Shown piece after piece: positions 7,563 to 16,519 of a stretch of DNA of 37,050 nt. Made by a program: the position numbers and the translations under genes. The notes under the pieces were generated by a model. It did not search any database and had not been told where the DNA came from. It saw only the letters and a program-made list of their open reading frames with translations. Within the stretch, counting starts at the first letter, position 1; the number at the start of each line of letters is the position of its first letter. Source of the stretch: Alphaproteobacteria bacterium (GTDB lineage Bacteria > Pseudomonadota > Alphaproteobacteria > SMXS01); contig JAURPT010000169.1 of assembly GCA_030836535.1 (NCBI GenBank), forward strand, positions 1 to 37,050. The letters are read 5' to 3'.

Positions 7563-8909
7563 ATGGCTTCGGGCATTCTGATTGAAAATGGCAATGTAAT
7601 AGACGGCACCGGTGCGCCCATGCGCACGGAATCGGTGCTGGTAGATGGTGAAAATATCACCGCGACGGGCTCGGACGCCGACAAACAGGCGGATGGTCGC
7701 AACGATATTCGCAAAATTGACGCCACGGGCATGACCGTCATGCCCGGGATGATTGACGCCCACTGCCACATCACTTTTGACGAACCGACATCGAATGACG
7801 AGTTGTTCAACCACCGTTCGCGCGAGGGCCTGGCGGCTATCATTGCAGCGGCCAATGCCCGCAAATTGCTGTTGGCCGGGGTGACTGGCATCTTCGATGC
7901 CGATTCGATTTTCCTGACCGGTATTGACCTGCGCGACGCTATTGAAGCCGGCGTGGTTGAAGGCCCTCGCATGGCCACGGGCGGTAATGCGCTGGTTACA
8001 TCGGTTGGCGGTACCGCCGGGCATATGATCCCCGATGAAGGCCGGGCGGGCTATGCCATGGCCGTGCGCGGCAAGGACGAAATCATTGCCGAGGTGCGCC
8101 GAGAGATCAAAGCAGGCGCAGACTGGATCAAGGTGCATGTCACCGGCCTGGTGCCGCGCCAGCGCCACCTGGGCGAGCTACGTGTTTGGTCTGATGAAGA
8201 ACTCGATACTGTTTGCAAGGCCGCGCATGATTTGGGCATTCGTGTTGTTGGCCATTGCCGTGGCGGTGAAAGCACGGCTGCGGCGGCCAAGGCTGGGTTC
8301 GACATGATTCTGCACGCCACGTTGATTGATGATTATGCGCTGGAAGAAGTGGTGAAGGCCAATGTGCCGCTGGTGCCGACGTTCACGTTCCAGGCCAATC
8401 TGGCCGATTGGGGCGACAAAGTTGGTAGCGACCCGGGGCTGAAAGACGTGTTCCGCCGCGAGATTGAAGACAGTGCCAAGACCCTTCGCGCAGCCTATGA
8501 TGCAGGCGTGCCCCTGCTATGCGGATCAGAAAGTGGGTTTGCGCTGACACCTTATGGCGAGTGGCACTATCGCGAGATGGAAATCTTCATCAACGACTTT
8601 GGGCTGACTCCCTTGCAGGCCATCCAATGTGGCACCCAGGCCGGGGCCCTTGCGCTGGGGCTGGAAGGCAAGGTCGGCGAGATTGGCGCGGACAAATTGG
8701 CGGATATTCTGGTGGTTGATGGCGACCCGGTGAAGGACATCCGCGTCCTGGGCGACCACAAAAACCTGAAGCATGTCTTCAAGGGTGGCAGGGAAGTCGA
8801 CCTGATGAACCGCCCAGCAGAGCGGCAGCCGATCAGCGGGTGGCGAGTTAGCTCCTTTGCCGACCGTATACTGACCCGTGAGGTTGCCCGCGAGGGTGGC
8901 AGCGCGTGA
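7563..8909 (+). CDS. Amidohydrolase (imidazolonepropionase-like subgroup)
   Basis: A 448-residue metal-dependent amidohydrolase. It begins with the small beta domain (ILIENGNVIDG), then the metal motif MIDAHCHIT (H67, H69), a Lys-bearing strand IKVHVTG, a GHCRGG histidine and the C-terminal AGALALGLEGKVGEIGADKLADILVVDGDP that closes the beta sandwich. Members hydrolyse C-N or lactone bonds, often in cyclic compounds. ATG 7563 follows AGGGGAGAG. It opens a tight plus-strand run: its last bases overlap the start of the first P450 (GTGA), showing translational coupling. The substrate is unknown. Confidence 0.85.
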   Translation: MASGILIENGNVIDGTGAPMRTESVLVDGENITATGSDADKQADGRNDIRKIDATGMTVMPGMIDAHCHITFDEPTSNDELFNHRSREGLAAIIAAANARKLLLAGVTGIFDADSIFLTGIDLRDAIEAGVVEGPRMATGGNALVTSVGGTAGHMIPDEGRAGYAMAVRGKDEIIAEVRREIKAGADWIKVHVTGLVPRQRHLGELRVWSDEELDTVCKAAHDLGIRVVGHCRGGESTAAAAKAGFDMILHATLIDDYALEEVVKANVPLVPTFTFQANLADWGDKVGSDPGLKDVFRREIEDSAKTLRAAYDAGVPLLCGSESGFALTPYGEWHYREMEIFINDFGLTPLQAIQCGTQAGALALGLEGKVGEIGADKLADILVVDGDPVKDIRVLGDHKNLKHVFKGGREVDLMNRPAERQPISGWRVSSFADRILTREVAREGGSA

Positions 8910-10111
8910 GCGACCCGATCAAAGACTATCAGCTAGCGTCTAAAACGCTGCGGCAGCGCGACCTGCGCCAGGGCCTTTATGATGAAGGCGCGGTGCTGAT
9001 GGACGGCGTGCTGGTGAACCTGCATGGGGACAAGCACAAGGCGCGTCGTGGGCTGGAAAACAAGGTCTTCCGGCGCGATTTCTTCAAATATTACGAGCGG
9101 GAAGTGTTTCCCGACTCCTTGCAGGCAACGATTGATCGTTTTGTCGATCAGGGCGGCGGTGATCTGGTCGAGTTCGGCTTCCGAGCCATGATGAACCTGA
9201 CCATCGATTTCGCAGGCATTGACCGACCTGACAGGACCGAAGAAGAAACAGATACGCTGTTGCGCTTGCTGCGCAGTTTTGCCTTGGGGACGACGTTGGC
9301 ACACTCCAAGGATGACCGGGAACGGGTGCGCCAGGAAGTGCGCGATGCTTTGGCAGAATTTGATGAGCGGTTCCTGCAGCCGTCGATTGATCGCCGACAG
9401 GCCATTATTGACCAGTTTGAAGCGGGTGACCTCGAAGAAGAGGCCCTGCCGCGCGATGTGCTGACGGTTTTGCTGCGCAATGAAGATAATATCGATCTGC
9501 CGCGTGATGAATTGCTGCGTGAAATGGCATTTTTCTTTGTGGCGGGAGCCCAGACCAGCATCCATTCGCTGGTTCATTCGGTGCATGAGATTTTCGACTG
9601 GTGCGATACCCATCCCGAAGACAAGCAACGCCTGAAGGACGACCCATTGTTTATTCAGCGCTGTGTGCATGAAAGTGCGCGGTTGCATCCATCCAGCCCT
9701 GTGGCGATGCGGCGCGCCGAATGCCCGACCCATTTGCCCAATGACGCGGCGGTGGATAAAGACGAATTGGTGGTGATCGACCTGATGGGCTCCAATCGTG
9801 ACGCCAGTGTTTTTGGGGAGGATGCAGATCTCTTCAACCCGAACCGTGACCTGTCTGGCTCTACAGCGGCTTATGGCTTGTCGTTCGGGTTGGGCATGCA
9901 TGCCTGTATCGGGCGGAATCTGGCAGCTGGTGTGACGCCCCGGTCCGATGAAGCCGCAGCGGACCACCAATTGGGCACGATCACCCTGATTGTTCAGGTG
10001 CTGCTGGCGTATAATGTGCGGCCAGACCCCGACCATGCACCACAAATGGATACCAAGACCGAACGCCCGAATTGGGGCCTGTATCCGGTTCTGATTGGCC
10101 CGGAAACCTAG
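8906..10111 (+). CDS. Cytochrome P450 (first of a tandem pair)
   Basis: A 401-residue P450. The heme-thiolate motif is FGLGMHACIGRNLA (C334) and the K-helix ExxR is ESAR (E256-R259). The I-helix reads AGAQTS (213-218): the usual acidic residue before Thr is Gln. The C-helix motif (LHGDKHKARR) comes only about 40 residues in, so the usual N-terminal 50 or so residues are missing, while the segment after the Cys is lengthened. The start is GTG 8906, overlapping the amidohydrolase stop by four bases. No ferredoxin or ferredoxin reductase lies nearby, so electrons must come from elsewhere. It is clearly paralogous to the next gene. It ends in TAG. Confidence 0.85.
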   Translation: MSDPIKDYQLASKTLRQRDLRQGLYDEGAVLMDGVLVNLHGDKHKARRGLENKVFRRDFFKYYEREVFPDSLQATIDRFVDQGGGDLVEFGFRAMMNLTIDFAGIDRPDRTEEETDTLLRLLRSFALGTTLAHSKDDRERVRQEVRDALAEFDERFLQPSIDRRQAIIDQFEAGDLEEEALPRDVLTVLLRNEDNIDLPRDELLREMAFFFVAGAQTSIHSLVHSVHEIFDWCDTHPEDKQRLKDDPLFIQRCVHESARLHPSSPVAMRRAECPTHLPNDAAVDKDELVVIDLMGSNRDASVFGEDADLFNPNRDLSGSTAAYGLSFGLGMHACIGRNLAAGVTPRSDEAAADHQLGTITLIVQVLLAYNVRPDPDHAPQMDTKTERPNWGLYPVLIGPET

Positions 10112-10114
10112 ACC

Positions 10115-11365
10115 ATGTCGGCATCATCTGTTGAACCACGACGGACAGTCGAAGTCGCCACCTATGTCGAGGCGCGGGCAGGGCTGTTGAATCGTAATCT
10201 CCGGCAAGCGCTGTATGATGAAGGCGCCGTTGTCATGGAAGATGTTTTGCTCACGCTGCATGGGCCGCCGCATCGTGCCCGCAGGGCGATGGAACACCGG
10301 ATATTCCGACGCGACTTTCTGCGCTATTACGAGCAGGAACTGTTCCCAGCAGTATTGGAAGAAACATTAAGGCCATTTCTGGAGGCAGGACAGGCAGACC
10401 TCGTCCAATTTGGCTATCAGGTTACCATGAACCTGACAGCGGATTTTGCCGGTGTCGACCGACCGGAAAAGTCGCCCGAAGAAACAGCAAGCCTATTGGC
10501 GTTGGTGAAGAAGTTCAGCGAAGGGGCCACGCTGGTGCATTCCACGCGGGACAGGGAAGGAGTTCGCGCCGAAGTGCGGGCGGCGCTGGAGGTTTTTGAC
10601 GAACAATTTCTGCAGCCATCTATTGCGCGCCGCCGTAAGGCCCTAGCAGCGCTGGACGCGGGCACCATTACCGAGGCTGAGCTGCCACGCGATATTCTCT
10701 GTGAGCTGTTGCGGGGCGAATCGGAACTGCCGCTAGAACCGGAATTGTTGCGGCGCGAAATCGCCTTCTATCTGCAGGCGGGGTCGCACAGTACGGCGAA
10801 TGCAACTGTCCATGCCTTGCATGATTTGATGGTCTGGGGCGAGCTGTACCCCGAAGATCTGCAGCGTGCGAAGGATGACATGCTGTTTCTGCAGCGTTGT
10901 GTCCATGAATCCCTGCGGTTGCGGCCCGCCAGCCCGGTTGCCTGGCGCAGGCCCGTTTGCCCGGCAGAGGTAGACGGTGCAGGGCCTGTTGATGAAGATG
11001 ATCGCGTGGTGCTTAATCTGCATGCTGCCAACAGAGACCAAAGCATCTATGGGCCTACGGCAGATGATTATGACCCGCACCGGCAGGTGCCGGAGGGGCG
11101 GGAACCCTGGGGGCTGACCTTCGGGGTGGGTATTCATATCTGCCTGGGGCGCGACCTGGATGGTGGCACGGCCCAGAAGGGCAGGTACGACCCGGCGACC
11201 CATCAATATGGCATTATTGCCTTGCTGGTCCGGGCGTTGCTGGACCATGGTGCCGTGGTTGATGCGGCTAATCCGCCACAAGAAGACGAAACAACAGAAC
11301 GGCGCAATTGGGGTGCATACCCTGTGCTCTTTCCTGGGCGCTATACCAAGAAACGGGGGGAATAA
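10115..11365 (+). CDS. Cytochrome P450 (second of a tandem pair)
   Basis: A 416-residue P450 closely related to the one before: both share ALYDEGAV or GLYDEGAV, RRDF, YYE and FLQPSI at matching places. The heme motif is FGVGIHICLGRDLD (C343) and ExxR is ESLR (E265-R268). The I-helix reads AGSHST (222-227), with His where P450s normally have Asp or Glu. The N-terminus is again short and the post-Cys region long. It starts three bases after the first P450's TAG and its TAA overlaps the next gene's ATG by one base, so it is part of one operon. Tandem duplication followed by divergence is the simplest origin. Confidence 0.85.
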   Translation: MSASSVEPRRTVEVATYVEARAGLLNRNLRQALYDEGAVVMEDVLLTLHGPPHRARRAMEHRIFRRDFLRYYEQELFPAVLEETLRPFLEAGQADLVQFGYQVTMNLTADFAGVDRPEKSPEETASLLALVKKFSEGATLVHSTRDREGVRAEVRAALEVFDEQFLQPSIARRRKALAALDAGTITEAELPRDILCELLRGESELPLEPELLRREIAFYLQAGSHSTANATVHALHDLMVWGELYPEDLQRAKDDMLFLQRCVHESLRLRPASPVAWRRPVCPAEVDGAGPVDEDDRVVLNLHAANRDQSIYGPTADDYDPHRQVPEGREPWGLTFGVGIHICLGRDLDGGTAQKGRYDPATHQYGIIALLVRALLDHGAVVDAANPPQEDETTERRNWGAYPVLFPGRYTKKRGE

Positions 11366-12114
11366 TGAAACAGGCAATCGTAACGGGCGCGGGCGGCGAT
11401 ATTGGCACGGCTATTACCAAGTTGGCCTTAGATCAGGGCTATCGTGTCGGGGCGATTGATATGAACCTCGATATGGTTCAGCCCCTGGCGGACGCGCATA
11501 ACAATGTTGTCGCGCTCGCTGCCGATATTCGCGATGCCGAGCAGGTACAGGCTGCTTTTGATGCCTTTGGCGACGCGCCGGATGTGCTGGTGAACAATGC
11601 CGGGCTGGTGCGTTTTGGCCCGCTGGAAGAGCTGGCTATTCAAGACTTTCAAGACGTGGTCGACGTCAACCTTGTCGGCACGTTCATTGTCTCGCAAATT
11701 GCGGCCCGGGCGATGATGGCCAATGGCGGCGGTGCCATGGTCAATATTACGTCCATGGGCGGTATTCACCCGGCACCGGGTGGCGGTGCTTATGGGGCCA
11801 CAAAGTCTGGCCTGGCGCAGATGACAGAGCTGATGTCTGTGGAATGGGGCCCGTCCGGCATCCGTGTGAACGCGGTAGCCCCCGGCTTTATTGATGCCGG
11901 CATGTCTGCGCCCTTCTTCAAGGACCCGGTGGTGCGAGAATTGCGGGGTGGTGGCGTGCCGCTGCGACGCCTCGGCACCGCAGAAGACGTGGCAGAGGCG
12001 GTGATGTTCCTGGCGTCTGATGCCGCCAGCTATATCTCTGGGCAGGAACTGGCTGTTGATGGCGGTGTGATCAACTCCGTGCTGGCGCAATTGCCGCGTG
12101 AGCGCCCGGAATAG
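11365..12114 (+). CDS. Short-chain dehydrogenase/reductase (SDR)
   Basis: A 249-residue classical SDR. The nucleotide motif TGAGGDIG (7-14), the NNAG motif (77-80), catalytic S130, Y143 and K147 (YGATK) and the C-terminal SGQELAVDGGV are present, so it should be an active NAD(P)-dependent alcohol dehydrogenase or ketone reductase. Asp at the end of the second strand (AIDMN) suggests NAD over NADP. Its ATG at 11365 overlaps the P450 stop (TAATG). In this operon it most likely oxidises an alcohol made by the P450s. Confidence 0.9.
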   Translation: MKQAIVTGAGGDIGTAITKLALDQGYRVGAIDMNLDMVQPLADAHNNVVALAADIRDAEQVQAAFDAFGDAPDVLVNNAGLVRFGPLEELAIQDFQDVVDVNLVGTFIVSQIAARAMMANGGGAMVNITSMGGIHPAPGGGAYGATKSGLAQMTELMSVEWGPSGIRVNAVAPGFIDAGMSAPFFKDPVVRELRGGGVPLRRLGTAEDVAEAVMFLASDAASYISGQELAVDGGVINSVLAQLPRERPE

Positions 12115-12120
12115 GAACCA

Positions 12121-12816
12121 ATGCAGAAGAACCTGATCATTGCCGGGGGGATTTTCCACCCCTTTGAGGAAAGCTCAGCTGCCTTGGCGGCGCAGCTGGA
12201 GCCATTGGGTATCCAGTCGACCATCACCATGGATATTGAAGGGGCGCTGGGTGGCCTTGATGACTATGACATGGTGACGATGAACTGCCTGCGTTGGCGG
12301 ATGATCCAACACGAAAAATACATCCCCTATCGGGACGAATGGGCGATGGAGCTTTCTCAGGCTAGCCGCGATGCGCTGACTACCTTTGTGCAGGGTGGCG
12401 GCGGTCTACTTGGTCTGCATACGGCAAGTATTTGTTTTGATATTTGGCCGGAGTGGAAAGACTTGCTCGGCGTCGCCTGGCAGTGGGGACAGTCTCACCA
12501 CCCCGAAATTGACGATATCGATATCAAGGTTAATTCTACTGCGCATCCCATTGTCGCGGGTATTGATGACTTCACCGTGCATGATGAAATTTATCATCAT
12601 CTGGCAGCGGCCGATGATGCGCCGGGTCTTTTATTTGCCGAGGCTGCTGAAGGCCGCCAGCCCTTGATGGTCGCGCGCCAGGTAGGCGACGGACGGTCGG
12701 TCTATGACGCGCTGGGTCATGGGCCAGAATCTGTGGCCCACCCCAGCCATGCGCGGTTGCTCAAGCGGTCGGCCCTGTGGTTGCTGGGCCGTGATGACGA
12801 AGTGAGGGATATCTGA
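12121..12816 (+). CDS. ThuA-like protein (class I glutamine-amidotransferase-like fold)
   Basis: A 231-residue ThuA-like domain protein. Family landmarks are VQGGGGLLGLHTA, the ...AHPIVAGIDDFTVHDEIYHH stretch and ARQVGDGRSVYDALGHGPES, with WLLGR near the C-terminus. ThuA was named in trehalose/sugar catabolism in rhizobia, but the family's reaction is poorly known, and here it sits in an oxidative operon with no sugar genes. The catalytic Cys of true glutaminases is replaced by His/Thr in GLHTA. A GGAA ribosome site precedes ATG 12121. Its TGA overlaps the next ATG by one base. Confidence 0.8.
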   Translation: MQKNLIIAGGIFHPFEESSAALAAQLEPLGIQSTITMDIEGALGGLDDYDMVTMNCLRWRMIQHEKYIPYRDEWAMELSQASRDALTTFVQGGGGLLGLHTASICFDIWPEWKDLLGVAWQWGQSHHPEIDDIDIKVNSTAHPIVAGIDDFTVHDEIYHHLAAADDAPGLLFAEAAEGRQPLMVARQVGDGRSVYDALGHGPESVAHPSHARLLKRSALWLLGRDDEVRDI

Positions 12817-13577
12817 TGCGCTCCGTTGAAGGCATGTCGATCCTCATAACCGGTGGGGGTTCCGGGCTGGGCGAAGGGGCGGCCCGCTACTTCGCAGTAC
12901 GCGGTGCGCGCGTGACCATTTGTGGTCGTCGGTTGGAAAAAATTGAGGCTGTTGCCAACTCCATCGGGCCGAATTGCCTGGGTCTGCAGGCGGATATTAC
13001 CAAGGCGGAAGATCGCGACCGTCTGGTTGAAGCAGCTGTTGCCCATGGTGGTGGGTTGCATGGGTTGGTTAACAATGCGGGCAACATGATGCGTGGTCCT
13101 ATTGCCGAATTGGACGAACAGGGCCTGTTGGATATTTTCCATACCAATGTGGTGGCAGGCATGATGTTGACAGGGCTGGCCCAGCCGCATCTCGCCAAAG
13201 AAGGCGGGGCGATTGTCTTTATGGGATCGGTACACACCCGGCGGGCTTTTCCCGGTGCGTCACCCTATGCCGCCAGTAAGGGGGCTGTGGAAGCCCTGAC
13301 CAAGGTGCTGGCCGCAGAACTGGGCAGCCAGAATATCCGGGTTAATTGCATTGTGCCTGGCGCGGTGCTGACGGAAATTAACCAGCGGGCGGGCCTGTTT
13401 GATGACGAAGCAGCGGCCAAACGGCTGAATGACATGGCCTCATCGCATGTGTTGGGACGCATTGGCAGGGAAGAAGAAATCGCCGAGGCCATGGACTATC
13501 TGCTGCGGGCAGAATGGACCACAGGGACATCGGTAGAGGTAGATGGCGGGTTGGGGCTTGGCCTTACAAATGCCTGA
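12816..13577 (+). CDS. Short-chain dehydrogenase/reductase (SDR)
   Basis: A 253-residue classical SDR, distinct from the one at 11365. TGGGSGLG (12-19), NNAG (86-89), catalytic S138, Y151 and K155 (YAASK) and the closing SVEVDGGLGL are all intact. Arginines after the second strand (CGRR) suggest NADP preference. It is coupled to the ThuA-like gene by a TGATG overlap. Two SDRs with different likely cofactors in one operon suggest two separate alcohol/ketone steps in the pathway. Confidence 0.9.
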   Translation: MRSVEGMSILITGGGSGLGEGAARYFAVRGARVTICGRRLEKIEAVANSIGPNCLGLQADITKAEDRDRLVEAAVAHGGGLHGLVNNAGNMMRGPIAELDEQGLLDIFHTNVVAGMMLTGLAQPHLAKEGGAIVFMGSVHTRRAFPGASPYAASKGAVEALTKVLAAELGSQNIRVNCIVPGAVLTEINQRAGLFDDEAAAKRLNDMASSHVLGRIGREEEIAEAMDYLLRAEWTTGTSVEVDGGLGLGLTNA

Positions 13578-13592
13578 TCAATTGAGGATAGA

Positions 13593-14588
13593 ATGACCGG
13601 TTTGAAAGAAGCAAAATCGATTGATGTGCACGCCCATGCGGTGCTCGACATGGCCATGGGCGCCGCTGGCGAACATGGGCCGGAGCTAACGGAAGAGCCC
13701 GGCAAGCCTGCCGTCTTTCGTGTCGGCGGCTACACGCTGCATGGCGTGAAATATCGCCAGAGTCCGTTCATGGACCCGGACCGACGCATTGCGGCGATGG
13801 ACAAGGCAGGGATTGATTTTCAGGTCATTTCACCGAACCCGCTGACTTACTTTCATTATATCGATGTGCCCAATGCGGTGCGCTTTAACCAGAAATATAA
13901 TGAAGGTCTGCAGGACCTGTCTGTTCGCTATCCAGATCGTTTGGCGGGTTTTGCTGGCCTGCCGATGCAGGATGTCGGCGCCGCTGTTGAAGAGCTGTAT
14001 CGGGGCGTACAGGAACTGGGCCTGCTCGGGGGCTATATCGGTACAGATTTCGGCATGCCGCTGGATGACCCAGAGATGGACCGACTATACGAGGCCTGCG
14101 TGAAGCTCAATGTGCCGCTGTTTATTCACCCCGCCCCGGCAGGGATCGACGGTCCGGCGGGCGACCCGCATCTCGACCGCTACGACATGGCCCTGACAAC
14201 GGGTTTTGCTGCCTCTGAAACCATTGCAGTGGGCTCGCTCATTTTTGGGGAGGTGCTGGAGCGTCACCCGGACATTGATATCTGCCTTAGCCATGGCGGT
14301 GGGGCGGCGATGTTCCTTTTGGGCCGCATGGCACAGGCCAGCCGGGTACGCCCCTGGGCACCCGCCTCCCTGAGTGCGGAAGGCGCCTATGAAGAAATAC
14401 TGGGTAAGCTGTGGTTTGACACCAATGTGCATGAGCCACGGTCCCTGCAATTGATGCGTGACATAGTTGGTGATGAAAAGCTGGTTTTCGGCACCAATTT
14501 TGCCGGTTGGGACCAGGCAGACCCACACCTGCCAGACGGTTTCATGGATGTATTGACGGCCAATGCCAAGCGATTGCTGCGCGCCTAG
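13593..14588 (+). CDS. Amidohydrolase family 2 (ACMSD-like) protein
   Basis: A 331-residue TIM-barrel protein like aminocarboxymuconate-semialdehyde decarboxylase and related aromatic-acid decarboxylases or hydrolases. The HxH metal motif is SIDVHAHA (H13, H15), then FIHPAP and CLSHGGG supply further His ligands, with the barrel strand FAGLPMQD. The last metal/catalytic Asp, normally in a GTD or GSD motif before Pro, is Asn here (N302 in FGTNFAGWD), so activity or mechanism may differ. AGGATAG precedes ATG 13593. It lies 15 bases after the SDR and ends the tight part of the operon (TAG). Confidence 0.8.
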   Translation: MTGLKEAKSIDVHAHAVLDMAMGAAGEHGPELTEEPGKPAVFRVGGYTLHGVKYRQSPFMDPDRRIAAMDKAGIDFQVISPNPLTYFHYIDVPNAVRFNQKYNEGLQDLSVRYPDRLAGFAGLPMQDVGAAVEELYRGVQELGLLGGYIGTDFGMPLDDPEMDRLYEACVKLNVPLFIHPAPAGIDGPAGDPHLDRYDMALTTGFAASETIAVGSLIFGEVLERHPDIDICLSHGGGAAMFLLGRMAQASRVRPWAPASLSAEGAYEEILGKLWFDTNVHEPRSLQLMRDIVGDEKLVFGTNFAGWDQADPHLPDGFMDVLTANAKRLLRA

Positions 14589-14742
14589 TGATTTTGGGTG
14601 TGTTCACAATAATCCGCAGAATTGATCCTAATCACAGGCACGGTTTGCCTGCTGGGGTTAGATGTTCCCGTAATGACGGAATCGCGCCGCCAAAGGGCGG
14701 GCTTGTTGCCGATGAAACGTTCCAAACGGGAAGGAAGATACA

Positions 14743-15987
14743 ATGAAAAATCTGCTGGAGCTTAAACCGCGCGAACGGGTTGCTGCACTCGCTGATGTGA
14801 TCGCCAAGGGCGGTGACGAAGCGCAGGACCTGCGCCGCCTGCCGGAGCACACAAAGGACGCCTTGATCGACGCGGGCATTTTCCGCTTTGCCATGCCGAA
14901 AGAACTTGGCGGCGACGATGCGACCATTACAGAAACCATTGATATCCTTGCTGATATTTCCGCCATCGACGCTTCCGTCGGCTGGAACGTGATGCTGGTC
15001 TCAGAAATCAATGCCATGACTGCAGGCGGTATGGATAAAGAGCTGGCTAAAGAGGTTTTCCTCGATAACCCACGCGTTGTCATGTGCGGTGGCGGTGGCC
15101 CGGGCTCCAAGCCTGCCTATGCGATCAAACAGGATGATGGCGGCTATAAGGTTTGGGGTGAAACGACCTTTATCTCCGGCGTGCATAATTCTGAATGGTG
15201 CTTCATGGGTGCGCCCGTCATCGAAAATGACGCCCCCATTTGCGACGACAATGGCAATCCCATCATCAGCATGTGGTTCCTGAACAAGTCTGAGTACACG
15301 ATCCTGGATACATGTGATGTTGCGGGCCTGCGCGGCTCCGGCAGCCATAGCGTGTTGGCCGAGGGTGCCTATGTGCCTGAGAAATTCGCCAATGTTGAGC
15401 TGATCAGCTTCCCCGCCCATTACGACAACCCGGCCTTCCGCGTACCGACACCGCTGCGTCTGGCCTATAACAAGGCCGCTATTGCCATTGGTGTGGCCCG
15501 TGGTGCGCTGGATGCGTTTGTCGACCTGACCAATAACAAAGTGCCGATGTTGTCGCCGTCGAAGCTGAAGGATCGGCCGATTGCCCAGTACAAGCTGGTG
15601 CAGAGCGAAGCCAAATATCGTGCGGCCTATGCCTACCTTATGGATGCGTTCCATGATGTGGAGGAAGAACTGTTGGCCGGGGCCGAATTGCCTGGGCCTG
15701 AAACGACCCAGAATGCGCGCTTGGCCTGCATCTATGCCGGCGACAGCTGCATGGAAATTGTTGATGTTATTCACAACGCTGCGGGCACCAGTACCTCCTA
15801 TATGGAGAACCCGCTGGAGCGCAAATTGCGCGATGCCCATGGCGCAGCCACCCACCGCTGGATTGCTCACCCGCTCTATCAAGACCTTGGTTCCATCCTG
15901 ATGGGGAACCCCGCTAGTCATGAATTCGTGGGCGACCCGGGCGGCCCTGCACTGGGTGCCAAGTTGAAGAAAGACGGCTCTGTATAA
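14743..15987 (+). CDS. Acyl-CoA-dehydrogenase-fold flavin monooxygenase or dehydrogenase
   Basis: A 414-residue protein with the acyl-CoA dehydrogenase fold. The N-terminal helices hold FRFAMPKELGG and DASVGWNVML, the middle beta domain GGYKVWGETTFISGVHNSEW and the C-terminal part HNAAGTSTSYMENPLERKLRDAH, the pattern of group D flavin-dependent monooxygenases (HsaA, DszC, HpaB-like) rather than of a CoA-ester dehydrogenase with a clear catalytic Glu. GGAAGG precedes ATG 14743. The 154 bases before it hold only a small hairpin (CAGGCA/TGCCTG) and no convincing promoter. It fits a hydroxylation step in ring breakdown. It stops at TAA, overlapping the next gene's likely start. Confidence 0.8.
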   Translation: MKNLLELKPRERVAALADVIAKGGDEAQDLRRLPEHTKDALIDAGIFRFAMPKELGGDDATITETIDILADISAIDASVGWNVMLVSEINAMTAGGMDKELAKEVFLDNPRVVMCGGGGPGSKPAYAIKQDDGGYKVWGETTFISGVHNSEWCFMGAPVIENDAPICDDNGNPIISMWFLNKSEYTILDTCDVAGLRGSGSHSVLAEGAYVPEKFANVELISFPAHYDNPAFRVPTPLRLAYNKAAIAIGVARGALDAFVDLTNNKVPMLSPSKLKDRPIAQYKLVQSEAKYRAAYAYLMDAFHDVEEELLAGAELPGPETTQNARLACIYAGDSCMEIVDVIHNAAGTSTSYMENPLERKLRDAHGAATHRWIAHPLYQDLGSILMGNPASHEFVGDPGGPALGAKLKKDGSV

Positions 15988-16435
15988 TCCAGCCATCTAT
16001 ATCGATGGGGATGCATGCCCCGTCAAAAAAGAGATTGTCCGTGTCGCCGAGCGTCACGGGCTTTCTGTTTTTCTGGTGGCCAATGCCTGGATTCACCTGC
16101 CGCACCCACAGGTCGAACTGGTGGTTGTCTCTGAAGGGCCAGATGAAGCCGACAATTGGATCGCAGACAATATTGGCAAAGCGGACATCTGCATTACGGC
16201 GGATATCCCACTTGCCTCTCGCTGCCTGGAAAATGAGGCCCTGGTGCTCGGCCCTACCGGCAAAGCCTTTACGCCTAATAATATCGGCAATGCATTGGCG
16301 ATGCGGGAGTTGAAGTCGCATTTGCGCGAGACGGGTGAGGGTGGCAACTACAACCCGTCCTTTACGCAGAAGGACCGGTCGCAATTCCTGCAGTCGCTGG
16401 AAAACCTGGTGCAGTCTGCCAAGCGGCAGCGATAG
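15980..16435 (+). CDS. yaiI: YaiI/YqxD family (DUF188) protein
   Basis: A DUF188 protein with a PIN-like fold. The N-terminal signature AIYIDGDACPVKKEI, then VANAWI, ITADIPLAS and the C-terminal NPSFTQKDR give a near-complete 151-residue protein, the usual family length. No ATG, GTG or TTG lies ahead of the signature: the frame is closed by TGA at 15965 and the only plausible start is CTG 15980, or ATC 15995. The first standard start is GTG 16076, which would remove 32 residues including the DxDACP motif. AAGAAAG lies just before CTG 15980, and the overlap with the previous stop suggests coupling. Confidence 0.8.
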   Translation: MYNPAIYIDGDACPVKKEIVRVAERHGLSVFLVANAWIHLPHPQVELVVVSEGPDEADNWIADNIGKADICITADIPLASRCLENEALVLGPTGKAFTPNNIGNALAMRELKSHLRETGEGGNYNPSFTQKDRSQFLQSLENLVQSAKRQR

Positions 16436-16519
16436 GGCATAGCGCAAAAACCTCTTGCAGCGGGCGATAGATATTCCTATCGATCAGGGCAGCTGGTTTT
16501 TGATTAACGGGAGGCCCCC

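Noticed and set aside
8933-10045. Long open frame on the minus strand opposite the first P450
   Set aside because: It is an antisense shadow of a GC-rich gene with no recognisable protein features; the plus-strand P450 explains the region. The same holds for 15001-15996, 25680-26477 and 29689-30684 on minus and 35662-36402 on plus.
14589-14742. Riboswitch or attenuator before the acyl-CoA-dehydrogenase-like gene
   Set aside because: Only a 6-bp hairpin (CAGGCA/TGCCTG) without T-run or known aptamer sequence.
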